Assembly (NCBI GenBank): GCA_021778315.1
Contig: JAJYCQ010000002.1
Location: 1 to 64,000 of the forward strand
Direction of reading: 5' to 3'
Source: Acidobacteriota bacterium
GTDB taxonomy: Bacteria > Acidobacteriota > Terriglobia > Terriglobales > Acidobacteriaceae
Length of the DNA stretch: 64,000 nucleotides
Shown: positions 1 through 9,704 of the stretch, one piece after another
How the letters are laid out: the number at the start of each line of letters is the position of its first letter
Numbering within the stretch: the first letter of the stretch is position 1
Notes under the pieces: model-generated
Told to the model about the DNA's origin: nothing
The model's input: only the letters and a program-made list of their open reading frames with translations
The model's database searches: none
Translations under genes and position numbers: made by a program

Positions 1-1
1 T

Positions 2-754
2 CCGAGGACGCACGGCGAGGGTAGCCGGATCCAGGATGCGTATTGCTTGCGGTGCATTCCGCAGGTGCATGGGGCGGCGTGGGATACGTTGCAATTTGCG
101 CGCGGTGTGTTTGAGATTGAGTTGAACAGTGCGACGGATAATCCTCTGGTATTTGAGGATGGGATTGTGTCGGGCGGAAATTTTCATGGAGCTCCGCTGG
201 CGTTGGCTCTGGATTATCTGGCGATCGCGGTGTGCCAGCTTGCGGGGATCTCGGAGCGGAGGACGGAGCGGCTGATGAACCCGAGTTTGAATGAGGGGCT
301 GCCGGCGTTTCTGGCGTCGCGACCGGGGATTGAGTCGGGCATGATGATGGCGCAGGTGACGTCGGCGGCGTTGTTTGCGGAGATGCGGGTGCTCGCATCG
401 CCGGCATCGACGGGGTCGCTTCCGACGAGCGGCAACCAGGAAGATTTTGTGAGCATGGGGATGACGTCGGGGTTGAAGCTGGAGCAAGCGGTCGATTTGG
501 CGCGGATGGTGATTGCGATTGAATTGCTGGCGGCGGCGAGGGCGATGGATCTTCGCGGCGATACGAGTACGCCTGTGTTGGAGCAGGCGCGGAGGAGTTT
601 TCGGAAGAGGGTTCCGGCGTGGGAAGAGGATTGTGTGTTGTCGGTGTGGATGGAAGAGGCTGCGAAGTTTTTGGCGGAGGATGGATGGAGAGATCAAGAG
701 AGATTTGAAGGTATCCCTTGCATTCCCTCAGCGGCTAAAGCCGCGGTGATGTAA
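2..754 (+). CDS. hutH: Histidine ammonia-lyase, C-terminal part (cut by window edge)
   Basis: First enzyme of histidine breakdown (histidine to urocanate plus ammonia). The reading frame is open from base 2, so the gene begins outside the window and the MIO-forming Ala-Ser-Gly lies upstream. The visible 250 residues hold the family blocks SRIQDAYCLRCIPQVHG, ELNSATDNPLV and TSGNQEDFVSMG. The last residues (IPSAAKAAVM) are encoded by an intergenic repeat, so the true ancestral C-terminus probably ended slightly earlier. hutU starts 92 bases downstream, with the repeat between them. The identification is firm. Confidence 0.95.
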   Translation, partial: PRTHGEGSRIQDAYCLRCIPQVHGAAWDTLQFARGVFEIELNSATDNPLVFEDGIVSGGNFHGAPLALALDYLAIAVCQLAGISERRTERLMNPSLNEGLPAFLASRPGIESGMMMAQVTSAALFAEMRVLASPASTGSLPTSGNQEDFVSMGMTSGLKLEQAVDLARMVIAIELLAAARAMDLRGDTSTPVLEQARRSFRKRVPAWEEDCVLSVWMEEAAKFLAEDGWRDQERFEGIPCIPSAAKAAVM

Positions 755-793
755 CCGGGCTGATGGCGGGACTGAAGTCCCGCCCCTTCAAAG
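723..793. repeat. Double-hairpin intergenic repeat, copy 1
   Basis: Two adjacent inverted repeats. The first is GCGGCTAAAGCCGC (about 731-744), the second GCGGGACTGAAGTCCCGC (about 767-784), followed by CCCTTCAAAG. Copy 2 at 5240-5314 shares the TTCCCTCAGCGGCTAAAGC block, the GGGACT-AAGTCC core and CCCCTTCAA. The repeat overlaps the hutH stop codon. Similar family repeats are, to my recollection, common in Terriglobia genomes. It may act as an mRNA hairpin between hutH and hutU. Confidence 0.75.
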
Positions 794-846
794 CGAAGAC
801 AGGTGCGGAGATCTTTTAGGCTGGGTGCAATCAAGGAAGAGGTTGG

Positions 847-2505
847 ATGATGCGAGAGTATGTACCGGTTCGGGCGGCGCGTGGCGGGACGAGGACGGCG
901 AAGGGATGGATTCAGGAGGCAGCCAAGCGGATGCTGATGAATAATCTCGATCCGGAAGTTGCTGAGAAGCCGGAGGAGTTGATTGTGTATGGCGGGCGCG
1001 GGAAGGCGGCTCGGAACTGGGAGTGCTTCGATACCATCGTCGAAACATTAGACCGGTTGGAGAATGATCAGACACTGCTGGTGCAGTCAGGGAAGGCGGT
1101 GGCGGTGTTGAATACGCATCGGCTGGCGCCGCGGGTGTTGATTGCGAATTCGAACCTGGTGCCGCATTGGGCGAACTGGGAAGAGTTTGACCGGCTGGAT
1201 GCGGCGGGGCTGATGATGTATGGGCAGATGACGGCTGGGTCGTGGATTTATATCGGGACGCAGGGAATTTTGCAGGGAACGTACGAGACGTTTCGCGGTG
1301 CGGCGAAGAAGCATTTTAATGACACGCTGGCGGGGACGATTACGGTGACGGCGGGTTTGGGTGGCATGGGTGGAGCGCAACCGCTGGCGGTGAAGCTCGC
1401 GGGCGGCGTGAGTATTTGTGTGGAGATTGACGCGACACGGATTGAGCGCAGATTGCAGACGCGGTATCTGGATAAGGCTACGCGGTCGCTGGAGGAGGCG
1501 ATGGAGTGGGCGCTCGCGGCGAAGGGTGCGCGCGAGGCGGTGTCGATTGGGCTGCTGGGGAATGCGGCCGAGGTGCTGCCGAAGATGGTGGCGATGGGAT
1601 TTATTCCCGACCTGGTGACGGACCAGACTAGCTCGCATGATCCGATGTGGGGATATCTTCCTCCGGCGAAGGCGGATGAGGATTTGAATGCGTTGCGGTC
1701 GTTGCAGCCGAAGGAGTATACGGTCCGCGTGCAGGCTGCGATTGCGGGGCACGTGCGGGCGATTCTGGAGATGCAGCAGCAGGGTGCGATTGCGTTCGAC
1801 TATGGAAATAATTTGCGGACGCAGGCGAAGATTGCGGGCGTGGAGGATGCGTTTTCATATCCGGGATTTGTTCCGGCGTTCATTCGCGATTCGTTTTGCG
1901 AGGGACGTGGGCCGTTCCGGTGGGTTGCGCTGTCGGGTGATCCGGCGGATATTGCGGCGACCGATCAGGCGCTGCTGGAGTTGTTTCCCGAGGACAAACG
2001 ACTGACGGAGTGGCTGACGTTTGCGTCGAAGCAGATTGCGTTTCAGGGGCTGCCTGCTCGCATTTGCTGGCTGGGATATAAGGAGCGAGATCGTGCAGGG
2101 TTGCTGTTCAACCAGATGGTGCGCGATGGACGGGTGAGTGCTCCGATTGTGATTGGGAGGGATCATCTGGATGCGGGATCGGTGGCGAGCCCCTATCGCG
2201 AGACAGAGGGAATGATGGATGGATCGGATGCGGTTTCGGATTGGGCGCTGCTGAATTTTGCGACGGGCGTTGCGAGTGGAGCGGGGTGGATGAGCTTCCA
2301 TCATGGCGGCGGCGTGGGCATGGGATATAGTCAGCACGCGGGGTTGGTTGCGGTTGCCGATGGCAGCGATGAGGCTGAGGAGCGGCTGCGGATGTGTCTG
2401 ACGAATGATCCGGCGATGGGCGTGATTCGTCATGCGGATGCTGGATATGAGTTGGCGAAAGAGACGGCTGTGAAACGTGGATTGGATCTGCCGAGTATTC
2501 GATGA
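847..2505 (+). CDS. hutU: Urocanate hydratase
   Basis: Converts urocanate to 4-imidazolone-5-propionate with tightly bound NAD+, in the cytoplasm. It has 552 residues, the normal family length. Family blocks seen are [15 protein letters not shown] (about 48-62), [10 protein letters not shown] (131-140), the nucleotide-binding [12 protein letters not shown] (170-181), [14 protein letters not shown] and [14 protein letters not shown], the last holding the expected active-site cysteine. GGAAGAGG lies just before the start; the second Met (850) is equally possible. It overlaps hutI by 4 bases (ATGA), suggesting translational coupling. Confidence 0.97.
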   Translation: MMREYVPVRAARGGTRTAKGWIQEAAKRMLMNNLDPEVAEKPEELIVYGGRGKAARNWECFDTIVETLDRLENDQTLLVQSGKAVAVLNTHRLAPRVLIANSNLVPHWANWEEFDRLDAAGLMMYGQMTAGSWIYIGTQGILQGTYETFRGAAKKHFNDTLAGTITVTAGLGGMGGAQPLAVKLAGGVSICVEIDATRIERRLQTRYLDKATRSLEEAMEWALAAKGAREAVSIGLLGNAAEVLPKMVAMGFIPDLVTDQTSSHDPMWGYLPPAKADEDLNALRSLQPKEYTVRVQAAIAGHVRAILEMQQQGAIAFDYGNNLRTQAKIAGVEDAFSYPGFVPAFIRDSFCEGRGPFRWVALSGDPADIAATDQALLELFPEDKRLTEWLTFASKQIAFQGLPARICWLGYKERDRAGLLFNQMVRDGRVSAPIVIGRDHLDAGSVASPYRETEGMMDGSDAVSDWALLNFATGVASGAGWMSFHHGGGVGMGYSQHAGLVAVADGSDEAEERLRMCLTNDPAMGVIRHADAGYELAKETAVKRGLDLPSIR

Positions 2506-3728
2506 AGAGTGATCTGTTGATTACCGGAATTTCGCAGCTCGTTACCGCTGAGGGTGCGGAGGCGAAGCGCGGTCGTGCGATGGGTGCGTTGATGATGGTG
2601 ACGGACGCAGCCATGGCTGTGGTGGATGGTCGCATTGTGTGGGTGGGGAAGGCGAGCGACTGGGCGGGACAGGCCGCGGCGATTGTGGATGTGGGCGGGG
2701 TTGCGGTGGTGCCGGGATTGATTGATCCGCATACGCATGCGGTGTGGGCTGGGGATCGGCTGGCGGACTTTGAGGCGCGGACTTCGGGCGCGACGTATGA
2801 GGAGATTCTGGCGGCGGGCGGGGGGATCCGCAGCACGGTGAGAGCTACGGCGGCTGCGTCGCAGGGTGAGTTGGTGGCGTTGGCGAGGCCTCGGATTGAG
2901 GCGCTGATGAGATCGGGCGCGACGACGATTGAGGTGAAGTCGGGCTATGGATTTTCTCCGGCTGCGGAGATGGTGATGCTGGAGGCAATCGATGCGTTAG
3001 CGCGGAGCTCGCGGGTGCGGATTTTGGCTACGCTGCTGATTCATATTCCTCCGGTGGATGGTTCGGAGCGTCGCGGGTATGTTGAACGGGTGTGTGGGGA
3101 GCTGATTCCTGAGGTGGCGCGGCGCGGGATGGGCGTGGCGGTCGATGTATTTGTTGAGCGTGAGGCGTGGCAGGTGAATGAGGCGGAGGAGATGTTTGCG
3201 GCCGCGCAGAAAAATGGGTTGGCGGTGAAGCTGCACAGCGATCAGTTTCATAGCATCGGCGGAGTGGAGATGGGCGTGAGGATGGGGGCGCTGAGCGTGG
3301 ACCATCTGGAGGCCGCGGGAGCGGCGCAGAATGAGAGCCTGGCGGCGAGTGGGACGATTGCGACGGTGCTTCCGGGGGTGTCGCTGCACTTGGGAATTGC
3401 TGCGGCGTCGGGACGGAAGTTGATCGATGCTGGAGGTGCGGTGGCGGTGGGGACGGATTTGAATCCGGGATCGAGTCCTCTGTTTTCAAGCGCTGCGGCG
3501 CTGGCACTGGCGGTGCGGATGAATGGGTTGACTGCGCAGGAGGCGCTGGTTGCCGGGACGGTGAATGCGGCGTGTGCGCTGGGGCTTGGGGATCGAGGGA
3601 GGCTGGAGGTGGGATGCGTTGCGGATTTTCTGGTGCTCGATAGCGGAGACTGGCGGGAGTTGGTTTATACGATGGGCGCGAATGTGGTGCGCGAGGTTTG
3701 GGTTGGGGGAAGAAGGGTGGAGGCATGA
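2502..3728 (+). CDS. hutI: Imidazolonepropionase
   Basis: Amidohydrolase-superfamily enzyme that opens 4-imidazolone-5-propionate to N-formimino-L-glutamate. It has 408 residues. The metal-binding His-x-His is at 77-79 ([12 protein letters not shown]), followed by [19 protein letters not shown] and [10 protein letters not shown], all typical of HutI. It overlaps hutU and hutF by 4 bases each, so the three are a tightly coupled operon. Confidence 0.97.
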   Translation: MKSDLLITGISQLVTAEGAEAKRGRAMGALMMVTDAAMAVVDGRIVWVGKASDWAGQAAAIVDVGGVAVVPGLIDPHTHAVWAGDRLADFEARTSGATYEEILAAGGGIRSTVRATAAASQGELVALARPRIEALMRSGATTIEVKSGYGFSPAAEMVMLEAIDALARSSRVRILATLLIHIPPVDGSERRGYVERVCGELIPEVARRGMGVAVDVFVEREAWQVNEAEEMFAAAQKNGLAVKLHSDQFHSIGGVEMGVRMGALSVDHLEAAGAAQNESLAASGTIATVLPGVSLHLGIAAASGRKLIDAGGAVAVGTDLNPGSSPLFSSAAALALAVRMNGLTAQEALVAGTVNAACALGLGDRGRLEVGCVADFLVLDSGDWRELVYTMGANVVREVWVGGRRVEA

Positions 3729-5119
3729 AGACTCTTTATCGGCCGGAGTTGCTGTATTGGGATGGACGGTTTGTTGCGAAGGGTGAAGTGCTGGTGTGCG
3801 AGGATGGGCGTGTTGTTGGTGCGGATGAAGGTGTAGATGCTTCGTCGGTGCAGGTGGTGGAGTTGCCGGGGAAGGCGTTGCTGCCTGGATTTGTGAATGC
3901 GCATTCGCATACGTTTCAGCGTTTGATTCGCGGCAAGTCGGAGTCGCGGGTGGTGAGTGGGAGAGATTTCTGGTCGTGGCGCGGGACGATGTATCACGCG
4001 GCGAGCAGGCTTGATCCGCAGCAGGTGTATGACGTGGCGCGCATGGCGTTTCTGGAGATGGTGCTGGCGGGAACGACGACGGTGGGGGAGTTTCATTATC
4101 TGCATACGGCGCCGGATGGACGGCCTTATGATGATCCGAATTTGCTGAGCCGGCAGGTGATTGCGGCGGCGCAGTCGGTGGGTATACGGATTGTGCTGCT
4201 GCGGACGGCGTATGTCCGTTCGGGATTTGAGCTTCCGTTGGATCCGGCGCAGACGCGATTCTTTGAATCGTCGAAGGCATTTCTTGAGAACATGACTGCG
4301 CTTGTGGGCGATGGCTCGGGGTGGGGGGATGTGGTTCACTTTGGCGTTGCGCCCCATAGTATTCGCGCGGTGCCGCTGAGTGCGTTGCATGAGATTGCGG
4401 AGTGGACTCGAGCGAAGAAGCTGCCGTTGCATATGCATGTTGCGGAGCAGGTGGCGGAGAATGCTGCGTGCGTGCGCGAGTATGGAGCGACTCCGGTGGC
4501 GCTGCTGGCGAAGGAAGGAATTCTGGGGGCGGATTTTACGGCGGTGCATGGAGTGCATGTGACGGCGGAAGAGATTGCGATGCTGGCGGAGGCGCGGGCG
4601 ACGGTCTGTTCGTGTCCAACGACGGAGCGCAATCTTGGCGATGGGTTTGTGCGTGCGGATGAGATGCTGGCGGCGGGGATTCGTATAGCGCTGGGCTCGG
4701 ATAGCCAGGCGCAGATTGATCCTCTGGAGGATGCGCGGGAGCTGGAGTATCACCTGCGGTTGCAGCAACAGAAGCGCGCGATTCTTGACCAGGTGGGAGG
4801 GAAGAGCCTGGCGGCTCAGTTGTTTGAGTGTGCGACGGTGAGTGGGGCGAGTGCGCTGGCGGTGCGTGGTGGAGAGCTAGCTCCGGGAGCGTTCGCGGAT
4901 TTCTTTACGGTGGATTTGAAGGATGTTTCGATTGCGGGGAATTCGGTAGAGGACCTGCTGCCGATTGTGGTGTTTTCGTTGAATCGGGCGGCGATTCGCG
5001 ATGTGGTGGTGAATGGACGGTTCATCCTTCGCGATCAGCGGCATGTGTTGCAGGATGAGATTGTGGAGCGGTATCGCGAGCTGCATGCGGCGGTGTGGTT
5101 GGATGGCTATGGGCGCTGA
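3725..5119 (+). CDS. hutF: Formimidoylglutamate deiminase
   Basis: Amidohydrolase that converts N-formimino-L-glutamate to N-formyl-L-glutamate and ammonia, marking the two-step deiminase/deformylase branch. It has 464 residues. The metal site is NAHSHTFQRLIRG (His60, His62), followed by SGRDFWSWRGTMY, a hallmark of HutF against other deaminases, then MHVAEQ, AVHGVH and LGSDSQAQIDPLEDAREL. The start is the ATG of the ATGA overlap with hutI. The deformylase HutG that should follow is not in this window. Confidence 0.95.
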   Translation: MKTLYRPELLYWDGRFVAKGEVLVCEDGRVVGADEGVDASSVQVVELPGKALLPGFVNAHSHTFQRLIRGKSESRVVSGRDFWSWRGTMYHAASRLDPQQVYDVARMAFLEMVLAGTTTVGEFHYLHTAPDGRPYDDPNLLSRQVIAAAQSVGIRIVLLRTAYVRSGFELPLDPAQTRFFESSKAFLENMTALVGDGSGWGDVVHFGVAPHSIRAVPLSALHEIAEWTRAKKLPLHMHVAEQVAENAACVREYGATPVALLAKEGILGADFTAVHGVHVTAEEIAMLAEARATVCSCPTTERNLGDGFVRADEMLAAGIRIALGSDSQAQIDPLEDARELEYHLRLQQQKRAILDQVGGKSLAAQLFECATVSGASALAVRGGELAPGAFADFFTVDLKDVSIAGNSVEDLLPIVVFSLNRAAIRDVVVNGRFILRDQRHVLQDEIVERYRELHAAVWLDGYGR

Positions 5120-5239
5120 GATGTTGCGGTAGGGATGTTGCCGGGTGGGTGTGGCGTGGTGATTGGTTGGCCTCTGGGGGGAAAGGCTCTGCACCCATCG
5201 ATCCTTTGCTCTCAGGAGTGTGTGGATTGGCTCCGCGCG

Positions 5240-5314
5240 TTCCCTCAGCGGCTAAAGCAGCATGGAGCCGACGGGAGTTACAGCGGGACTAAAGTCCGGC
5301 CCCTTCAAGGCAAA
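5240..5314. repeat. Double-hairpin intergenic repeat, copy 2
   Basis: Second copy of the repeat at 723-793. It keeps TTCCCTCAGCGGCTAAAGC, GCGGGACTAAAGTCC and CCCCTTCAA, but its stems carry mismatches (AGCAGC for AGCCGC, GTCCGGC for GTCCCGC). It lies between the convergent ends of hutF and the response regulator. Confidence 0.7.
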
Positions 5315-5385
5315 GACCAAGTTAGATAAGAAGACCAGGTCAGAGGCGAAGACTAGATCAGACGCGAGAACTGGATCAGAGGCTC
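5314..5385. repeat. Imperfect 18-bp tandem repeat, four units
   Basis: Four units at 5314, 5332, 5350 and 5368, all related to AGACCAGGTCAGAGGCGA. The array starts directly after the double-hairpin repeat and ends at the stop codon of the minus-strand response regulator. Confidence 0.6.
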
Positions 5386-6095
5386 TAATAGAGGGAGCGG
5401 TGGGGGATGGAGGGTTCGCGGAATCGGTAGCCGACGGAGGGGGCGGTGAGGAGATATTGGGGGTGGGCGGGGTCATCTTCGATTCGTTTGCGGAGCTCGC
5501 GGACGTAGGTTCTGAGGTATTCGATGTGGTCTTTGTACTCGGCTCCCCAGACGGTGCTCAGGATCTTTTTGTGAGAGAGGGGGCGGCCCTGGCTGCACAT
5601 GAGCAGGTGAAGGATATCGAATTGCGTGCGGGTAAGAGGGATGGGGTCTCCTCGCTTGAGGAAGACGCGACGATTGCTGCAGAGGGAGACTTCTCCGTTG
5701 TTGATGGGAGCGTTGGAGAGGGCGGGAAGGCGGCCGCGGCGGATGGCGGCCTGGATGCGCGCGACGAGTTCGCGGATGGCGAAGGGCTTGGTGATGTAGT
5801 CATCGGCACCGGCTTCGAGGGCTTCGACTTTGTCGTCGACTGCGTTGCGGACGGTGAGCATGAGGATGGGGAGGGTGGGGGCCACGCGGCGGATGACGCG
5901 GCAGGCGGCGAGGCCTCCCATGCCGGGCATGTTGATGTCGAGCAGAACGGCATCGAAACTGGATTGGCCGAGGAGGGTGATGCCTTCTTCGGCGTGAGAG
6001 GAGCCGACGACTTCGAAGCCGAGTGGAAGCAGGGTGGTGGCGATGACTTTGTGGATGGCGATTTCGTCATCGACGACGAGTAGTTTGGCTTTCAT
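5385..6095 (-). CDS. KdpE-like response regulator (OmpR family)
   Basis: A 236-residue transcription regulator. The receiver domain (1-120) has the acidic pair Asp9-Asp10, phosphoacceptor Asp53 (LLDINMPGMGG), the switch Thr (MLTVRNA) and the conserved Lys in TKPF. The C-terminal winged helix (about 130-230) ends in GYRF. The stretch WGAEYKDHIEYLRTYVRELR is very like KdpE. It overlaps its kinase gene by 4 bases and lies downstream of it in one operon. No kdpFABC is nearby, so potassium control is not shown. The adjacent divergent porin and permease are possible targets (inference). Confidence 0.88.
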   Translation of the reverse strand: MKAKLLVVDDEIAIHKVIATTLLPLGFEVVGSSHAEEGITLLGQSSFDAVLLDINMPGMGGLAACRVIRRVAPTLPILMLTVRNAVDDKVEALEAGADDYITKPFAIRELVARIQAAIRRGRLPALSNAPINNGEVSLCSNRRVFLKRGDPIPLTRTQFDILHLLMCSQGRPLSHKKILSTVWGAEYKDHIEYLRTYVRELRKRIEDDPAHPQYLLTAPSVGYRFREPSIPHRSLY

Positions 6096-7633
6096 CCTGT
6101 GACCTCTTTGCTCTGGGTGGGGAGGGATAGATGGAACGTGGTTCCGGCTGCTTCGGTGCTGGTGACCCAGATGTGGCCACCGTGGGCCTCGGTGACTCTG
6201 CGGGCGACGGAGAGGCCGATGCCGGTGCCGGGTGCGGCGTGGCGATGATTGTTGCCGCGATAGAACCTGTCGAAGATGCGTTCGTGGTCGTCGGCGTGAA
6301 TGACTTCGCCGAGGCTTTTGACGGAGAGCGTGAGTTCGGAGGGGCTCTCGGACAGGGTGATGGTGATGGGCGAACCAACGGTGGAGTATTTCATAGCGTT
6401 ATGGAGGAGCTCTTTGAGGGTGGAGGAGATCATGTCGTGGTCGGCGGAGATGGGATGGGTGACGCGTTCGATGCAGATGTCGATTTCGGGAAGTTTGGTG
6501 AGAGGGTTGGAGGGATCGGGCCACTCGCTGTGAAACTCGTGGACGGCCTGCTGGATGAGCGCGGGGAGATCGACGGTTTGGAGTTGAAGGCGGAGGGATT
6601 CTCCTTCGGCCTTAGCGGTCTCGAGGAGACGGGTGGTCATCACGTCGAGCTTCTCGGATTGATCGTCGATCATCTGGATGAGCTGGTGCTGGATGTCGTC
6701 GAGATGGCCGGCTTCGAGGAGGCCGGAGCTGGCGGCACGAATGATGGTCAAGGGGGTTTTGAAGGCGTGGGCGAGGCCGTCGAGGACGGTGGTCCGAAAC
6801 TGCTCGGTGGTGCGTGCGGCGTCGGCTGCGCTTTCGTTGAGGCAGGCGCGATGACGCTGGAGAGCGAGGGAGGCGAGGGAGGCGAGGGAATCGATGAGGA
6901 AGGGAGGAATGGTGCCGAGGATCAGGAGCGAACCGATGGGGCTGGTGGCGTTGTGGAGAGGGCGAATGGAGACGTCGTGATGAGAGGCGCTGGAGTTGGA
7001 GAGGGAGCGGAGATGGTCTTCGAGGGAGTGTGTGCTTTGCGTGAGCCACCGGCCTGCGGCTCCGACGGAACCGGGCTGATTGCTGACGATGGCGACGGCG
7101 TCGAGCTCGAATTCCTGTTGGATGAACTCGGCGATCTGCTGCTCGGGGGAGTCGTGCAGATTGAGCAGGAGGACGTTGTGGCAGAAGGAGTGGAGACGCT
7201 GGGTACGGTGGCGCTGGATGTCGGACTCAGCGACGAGGGAGCGCTCTCTTGCGGAGAGGTGGCTGACGAGAAGCGCAGCGAGTTCAACGAGAGTGAAGGC
7301 GAGGGCACTGCGCAGAGCGACGAGAGGAGTGATGAGGTTCGCAGGGATAGTGAAGGCGAGGCAGAGGATCGCCGCTAGAGCAAAGGTGGAGGCCTGCCAG
7401 AAGCCAGCGTAGGCGGCGAACAGGATGGCGAGGGTGAAGCAGATGAGATTGAGAAGGACGGCGTCGAGGCCAAGAGCGAGGCCTGCGCGGAGGAGCATGG
7501 GCGGGAGGAAGAGGGCGAGGGTGAAGGGAAGAAGGAACGCGTAGCGGGACTTCAACGGGCGGGGACTCAACCAGCGGGGCTTCCATAGCCGTGCTTGAAA
7601 CGAGACGAGTTGGTTCGTAAAGGGCTTGGACAT
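6092..7633 (-). CDS. KdpD-like membrane sensor histidine kinase lacking the KdpD N-terminal domain
   Basis: A 513-residue kinase. About four hydrophobic segments (30-125) resemble the DUF4118 membrane block of KdpD. A GAF-like region (about 150-260) is followed by the H-box GLAHAFKTPLTIIRA with His289. The ATPase domain has ELLHNAMKYS (N box), ERIFDRFYRG and GTGIGLSVARR. The large cytosolic KdpD/USP part that precedes the membrane block in E. coli KdpD is absent. Its partner is the overlapping response regulator. Confidence 0.87.
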   Translation of the reverse strand: MSKPFTNQLVSFQARLWKPRWLSPRPLKSRYAFLLPFTLALFLPPMLLRAGLALGLDAVLLNLICFTLAILFAAYAGFWQASTFALAAILCLAFTIPANLITPLVALRSALAFTLVELAALLVSHLSARERSLVAESDIQRHRTQRLHSFCHNVLLLNLHDSPEQQIAEFIQQEFELDAVAIVSNQPGSVGAAGRWLTQSTHSLEDHLRSLSNSSASHHDVSIRPLHNATSPIGSLLILGTIPPFLIDSLASLASLALQRHRACLNESAADAARTTEQFRTTVLDGLAHAFKTPLTIIRAASSGLLEAGHLDDIQHQLIQMIDDQSEKLDVMTTRLLETAKAEGESLRLQLQTVDLPALIQQAVHEFHSEWPDPSNPLTKLPEIDICIERVTHPISADHDMISSTLKELLHNAMKYSTVGSPITITLSESPSELTLSVKSLGEVIHADDHERIFDRFYRGNNHRHAAPGTGIGLSVARRVTEAHGGHIWVTSTEAAGTTFHLSLPTQSKEVTG

Positions 7634-8060
7634 GGAGACCTGCCTGAGGAAGCGGCAGCGAATATTTGGCGGGAGAAGGAGGCGGAGCAGCCGTTGCGCC
7701 AGGCTCCTGATGAACGTGTTAAGTTATGCAGGGCTGAGAGCTGGGGCGGATTGTTTCGCGAACACGTCGTGGTGTTCGAAGAACTTGGAAGAGGCTTGAA
7801 TATGGAAGCCGCAGCAGGTTCACAGGATGAATCAGGGCCCGATCGGGTGGAGCCGAAGAACGGATTTGTTTTTCATAATCGCACAATCTTTATACCTTTT
7901 TTATGACACCACGCGCTAAATTAGGTCAACTTACCTCAGGGGCAGGGAGGACAGGGAATTGCAGTGGTAGTGGGCAATTCGCGTTTTTTCGGAGCGGCAA
8001 CTGTCCATAGTAGGCAAAACTAACGAGTGAATTTGATCGAAACACGGAGAAAGAGACATA
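7634..8060. other. Divergent intergenic region between the sensor kinase and the porin
   Basis: 427 bases between two divergent genes. The left half is GC rich and shows no convincing gene. The right half is more AT rich and holds a plausible promoter for the porin (see 7866-7894). I see no clear operator palindrome. Confidence 0.5.
7866..7894 (+). promoter_or_regulatory. Possible sigma70-type promoter for the porin
   Basis: TTGTTT, a 17-base spacer and TTTATA, in the only AT-rich stretch of the divergent intergenic region. It would give a leader of about 160 bases. Judged by eye only. Confidence 0.3.
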
Positions 8061-9320
8061 TTGCTAATTTCTATGCGTACGCGCCAGAGCAGCATCGCCA
8101 TCGTAGGGATCCTTTTGATTTTTCAAACTGCAGAAAAGGCAACGGGACAGGAGACGAGTTCTGGGGTTGCGGTGGCTGTAGCTCCGGCAGCGACCGTTGC
8201 GACGACGCCGCCGCCCGCAGCCGCAACTCCGCTTTCCACCTTCGTTCTGACGGGTCCTCTGCAATGGCTGCCGCCCGCGATTTTTGATGCCGGGCCCTTG
8301 GGCAAGCTGTCGGTCAACGGGATCGTGACCGGTTTCGCGCAGTTCCAGGACAACGCTGTGCCGGGAGACGACAAGGCGCAGGCCACGCTGAGCAACGGTC
8401 AGATCTTTCTTCAGAAGCCGGACGGAGAGTTTCAGTACTACATCCAGGCTGGTGTCTATACGATGCCGACACTTTCGGTGCCGTTTACCAATGCCCAAAA
8501 CACCGTGAGCAATTTCTACGGGCCTGTTCCAGTTGCGTTCGTGAAGGTGCCTGTGGGAAAGACTACGTCCTTCGAGATTGGTTCGCTGCCGACGCTGATG
8601 GGCGCCGAGTCGACGTTTACGTACCAGAACTTTAACATCGAGCGCGGCATCCTTTGGAACCAGGAGAATGCCATTAGTCGCGGTGTCCAGGTGAATCAAA
8701 CACTGGGTAAGTATGTGACGGCCTCGATCAGTTGGAACGACGGTTACTATTCCAACCGCTATACCTGGGTCTCGGGGTCGGTGGCCTTTGTGAAGGGGCC
8801 TCATAGCCTGGTGTATGACGGGATGGGGAACCTTGGACAGACGGTCTTCCAAAGGGCGGCAACGCCAATTCAGAACAACGGTTCCATGCACGTGGTGATC
8901 TACACGTACACCAAGGGTTCGTGGATCGTTCAGCCTTACTTCCAGTACGGAAAGCTGCCGACCAACTTGAAGGTAGGCGTCGCCAAGGGCACCTCCGCAA
9001 CGGGCGGTGCGTTGACTGTCAGCTATGCCTACAAGAGCGGATTTTCGCTTCCGGTGCGCGTGGAATATCTGACGAGTTCGGGGAGTAGCACCGATGGATC
9101 GGTGAACATGCTGGGGTTTGGAGCGGGCAGCGCAGGGACCACGTTTACCGCGACGCCGACCTACCAAAAGGGAGGGATGTACGTTCGCAGCGATCTGGCG
9201 TATGTGCACGCAAGCAACTCCACGAGCGGAGATGTTTTTGGAGCGACGGGAACGAATCAGAGCCAATTCAGGGCCGTCCTTGAATTCGGCTTCATCTTTG
9301 GCAGCAACATCACGAAATGA
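8061..9320 (+). CDS. Outer-membrane beta-barrel porin-like protein
   Basis: Up to 419 residues. The N-terminus has a signal peptide (hydrophobic SIAIVGILLIF, cleavage near KATGQ), then a Pro/Ala/Thr-rich linker and a long run of alternating aromatic/polar strands ending in EFGFIFGSNITK, as expected of an outer-membrane barrel. It resembles the acidobacterial putative-porin (BBP2-like) families. The start is unclear. TTG at 8061 has CGGAGAAAG at a good distance, while ATG at 8073 gives a more usual signal peptide. The permease gene follows after 384 bases. The cargo is unknown. Confidence 0.75.
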   Translation: MLISMRTRQSSIAIVGILLIFQTAEKATGQETSSGVAVAVAPAATVATTPPPAAATPLSTFVLTGPLQWLPPAIFDAGPLGKLSVNGIVTGFAQFQDNAVPGDDKAQATLSNGQIFLQKPDGEFQYYIQAGVYTMPTLSVPFTNAQNTVSNFYGPVPVAFVKVPVGKTTSFEIGSLPTLMGAESTFTYQNFNIERGILWNQENAISRGVQVNQTLGKYVTASISWNDGYYSNRYTWVSGSVAFVKGPHSLVYDGMGNLGQTVFQRAATPIQNNGSMHVVIYTYTKGSWIVQPYFQYGKLPTNLKVGVAKGTSATGGALTVSYAYKSGFSLPVRVEYLTSSGSSTDGSVNMLGFGAGSAGTTFTATPTYQKGGMYVRSDLAYVHASNSTSGDVFGATGTNQSQFRAVLEFGFIFGSNITK

Positions 9321-9704
9321 CGGGGACGAGGCGCTGGCTCCGCCTTGTCCTGAAGCTAAGCGAGATCACTCTTACGGGAGCCGACTTCATTCACCCTGCG
9401 ATTGTGGCGCGGCAGAGTATCGACACAATCAATCGAATCAAATGTATTATCAGAAAAACAACATTCCAAACTCAGTCAACGGGCAGTCGACGTTCGAGAT
9501 ATCGCTGATCAGCTTCTTTGGGCCAAACACCTAAGGAACAACAGAACGCTATTCAGAATAGATCGTCGATACGAGCGCTACGTTGCTTCAGACACTTGAA
9601 GCGATGCAGCGGTAGAGCAAGTCAGCATCGGGCTCGCAGCAACGAAGCGGCAAGCCGCAGCAATCGGTAGGAACGGCAGCAGACTTTATCTTGCGGAGGA
9701 ATAC
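9321..9704. other. Intergenic region between porin and permease
   Basis: 384 bases with no convincing gene. It holds a 13-base perfect palindrome CTATTC-A-GAATAG at 9549-9561 that could be an operator, and a strong Shine-Dalgarno (GGAGGA) just before the permease start. Confidence 0.4.

Noticed and set aside
6131..7378. A 415-codon frame opposite the histidine kinase (and a similar one at 5262-6083 opposite the regulator)
   Set aside because: Gly/Glu/Asp-rich composition, mirrors codon bias of the real minus-strand genes, no domain or Shine-Dalgarno.
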